A stretch of 64,000 nt of DNA, from NCBI GenBank assembly GCA_040401995.1, contig JBBANM010000011.1, positions 31,454 through 95,453 on the forward strand, written 5' to 3'. The position numbers and the translations under genes are program-made. Every line of letters begins with the position of its first letter. Position 1 is the first letter of the stretch. The stretch is from Haliscomenobacter sp040401995. GTDB taxonomy: Bacteria > Bacteroidota > Bacteroidia > Chitinophagales > Saprospiraceae. This document shows positions 63,841 through 64,000 of the stretch, piece after piece. A model generated the notes under the pieces. That model did no database searches and was not told the DNA's origin. It was given only the letters and a program-made list of their open reading frames with translations.

Positions 63841-64000
63841 GATAAAAACTAAAAGCCCAACAGAAATCCGTCCGCCGAAACCGCTGCTGATAGGGAACTA
63901 CGGCCGAAGTTAACAACGTCGAGCCACACTTGCAGCAATACCCAATGTTGAACTAAACCTTCGGTAGCTCGGTGCCAGCTCCAAAAATCTTACCTTTGCC
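63841..64000. other. Window end, no gene called
   Basis: 160 bp containing the open upstream extension of the preceding frame. Nothing else supportable was seen. Confidence 0.3.

Noticed and set aside
1..64000. CRISPR array, tRNA or rRNA genes
   Set aside because: No regularly spaced repeats, no cloverleaf or rRNA-like stretches were recognised on either strand; short palindromes are irregularly placed.

Overview
The window looks like a chromosomal segment of a member of the Bacteroidota, probably from the Saprospiria/Haliscomenobacter area (the phylum is well supported, the finer placement is an impression). Direct support: a SusC/SusD pair, C-terminal Por/type IX secretion (T9SS) sorting domains, many short lipoprotein and Sec signals ending in A-Q, and starts without Shine-Dalgarno sequences. 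No tRNA, rRNA, CRISPR array, prophage or complete insertion sequence was seen.

Layout. 0.1-2.3 kb: fused trehalose-6-phosphate synthase/phosphatase. 2.3-3.5 kb: non-coding DNA carrying a 284-bp direct duplication. 3.5-11.8 kb: a secreted subtilase, a membrane-anchored TPR-CHAT protein convergent with an ECF sigma/putative anti-sigma pair, and a DUF6345-like protein with a lipoprotein partner. 12.2-31.6 kb: fourteen co-directional, tightly spaced genes. They encode exported proteins of one unrecognised paralogous family plus a gluzincin-like metallopeptidase, a caspase-fold peptidase, a papain-fold peptidase, a propeller-like lipoprotein and small exported proteins. Two further family members (31.6-35.2 kb) face this run across a shared bidirectional terminator. 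35.4-36.9 kb: a VWD-like membrane protein. 37.5-44.4 kb: an amidohydrolase, a YVTN-propeller/phosphoesterase fusion, an outer-membrane barrel, an esterase and a membrane-bound AraC regulator. 44.9-47.5 kb: pyrophosphatase, MarR-like regulator, a DUF1905/YdeI-like protein and a frameshifted membrane protein. 47.6-61.5 kb: a beta-1,2-glucan-type utilisation locus consisting of a membrane-spanning LuxR-type sensor, a GH144 glucanase, a seven-module T9SS protein, SusC and SusD. 61.5-64 kb: a repeat-rich tail with a DUF6922 gene between 119-bp direct repeats.

The most notable region is 12.2-35.2 kb. Ten or so exported paralogues share an N-terminal module (Y-Y-L-P, D-G-x-P-E-F and G-G-x-x-H motifs). 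Most also share a C-terminal beta-rich module, and they differ mainly in the linker between the two. They are encoded with three unrelated secreted peptidase folds. With the neighbouring subtilase, CHAT and DUF6345-like genes, six protease-type folds lie within 28 kb. I know of no described system with this composition. Its function is unknown, and a proteolytically matured envelope or extracellular assembly is only a hypothesis.

Intergenic DNA carries several families of short palindromic repeats. One 165-bp element with terminal inverted repeats occurs three times plus once as a bare-ends remnant, and its apical stem differs in sequence but keeps its pairing between copies.
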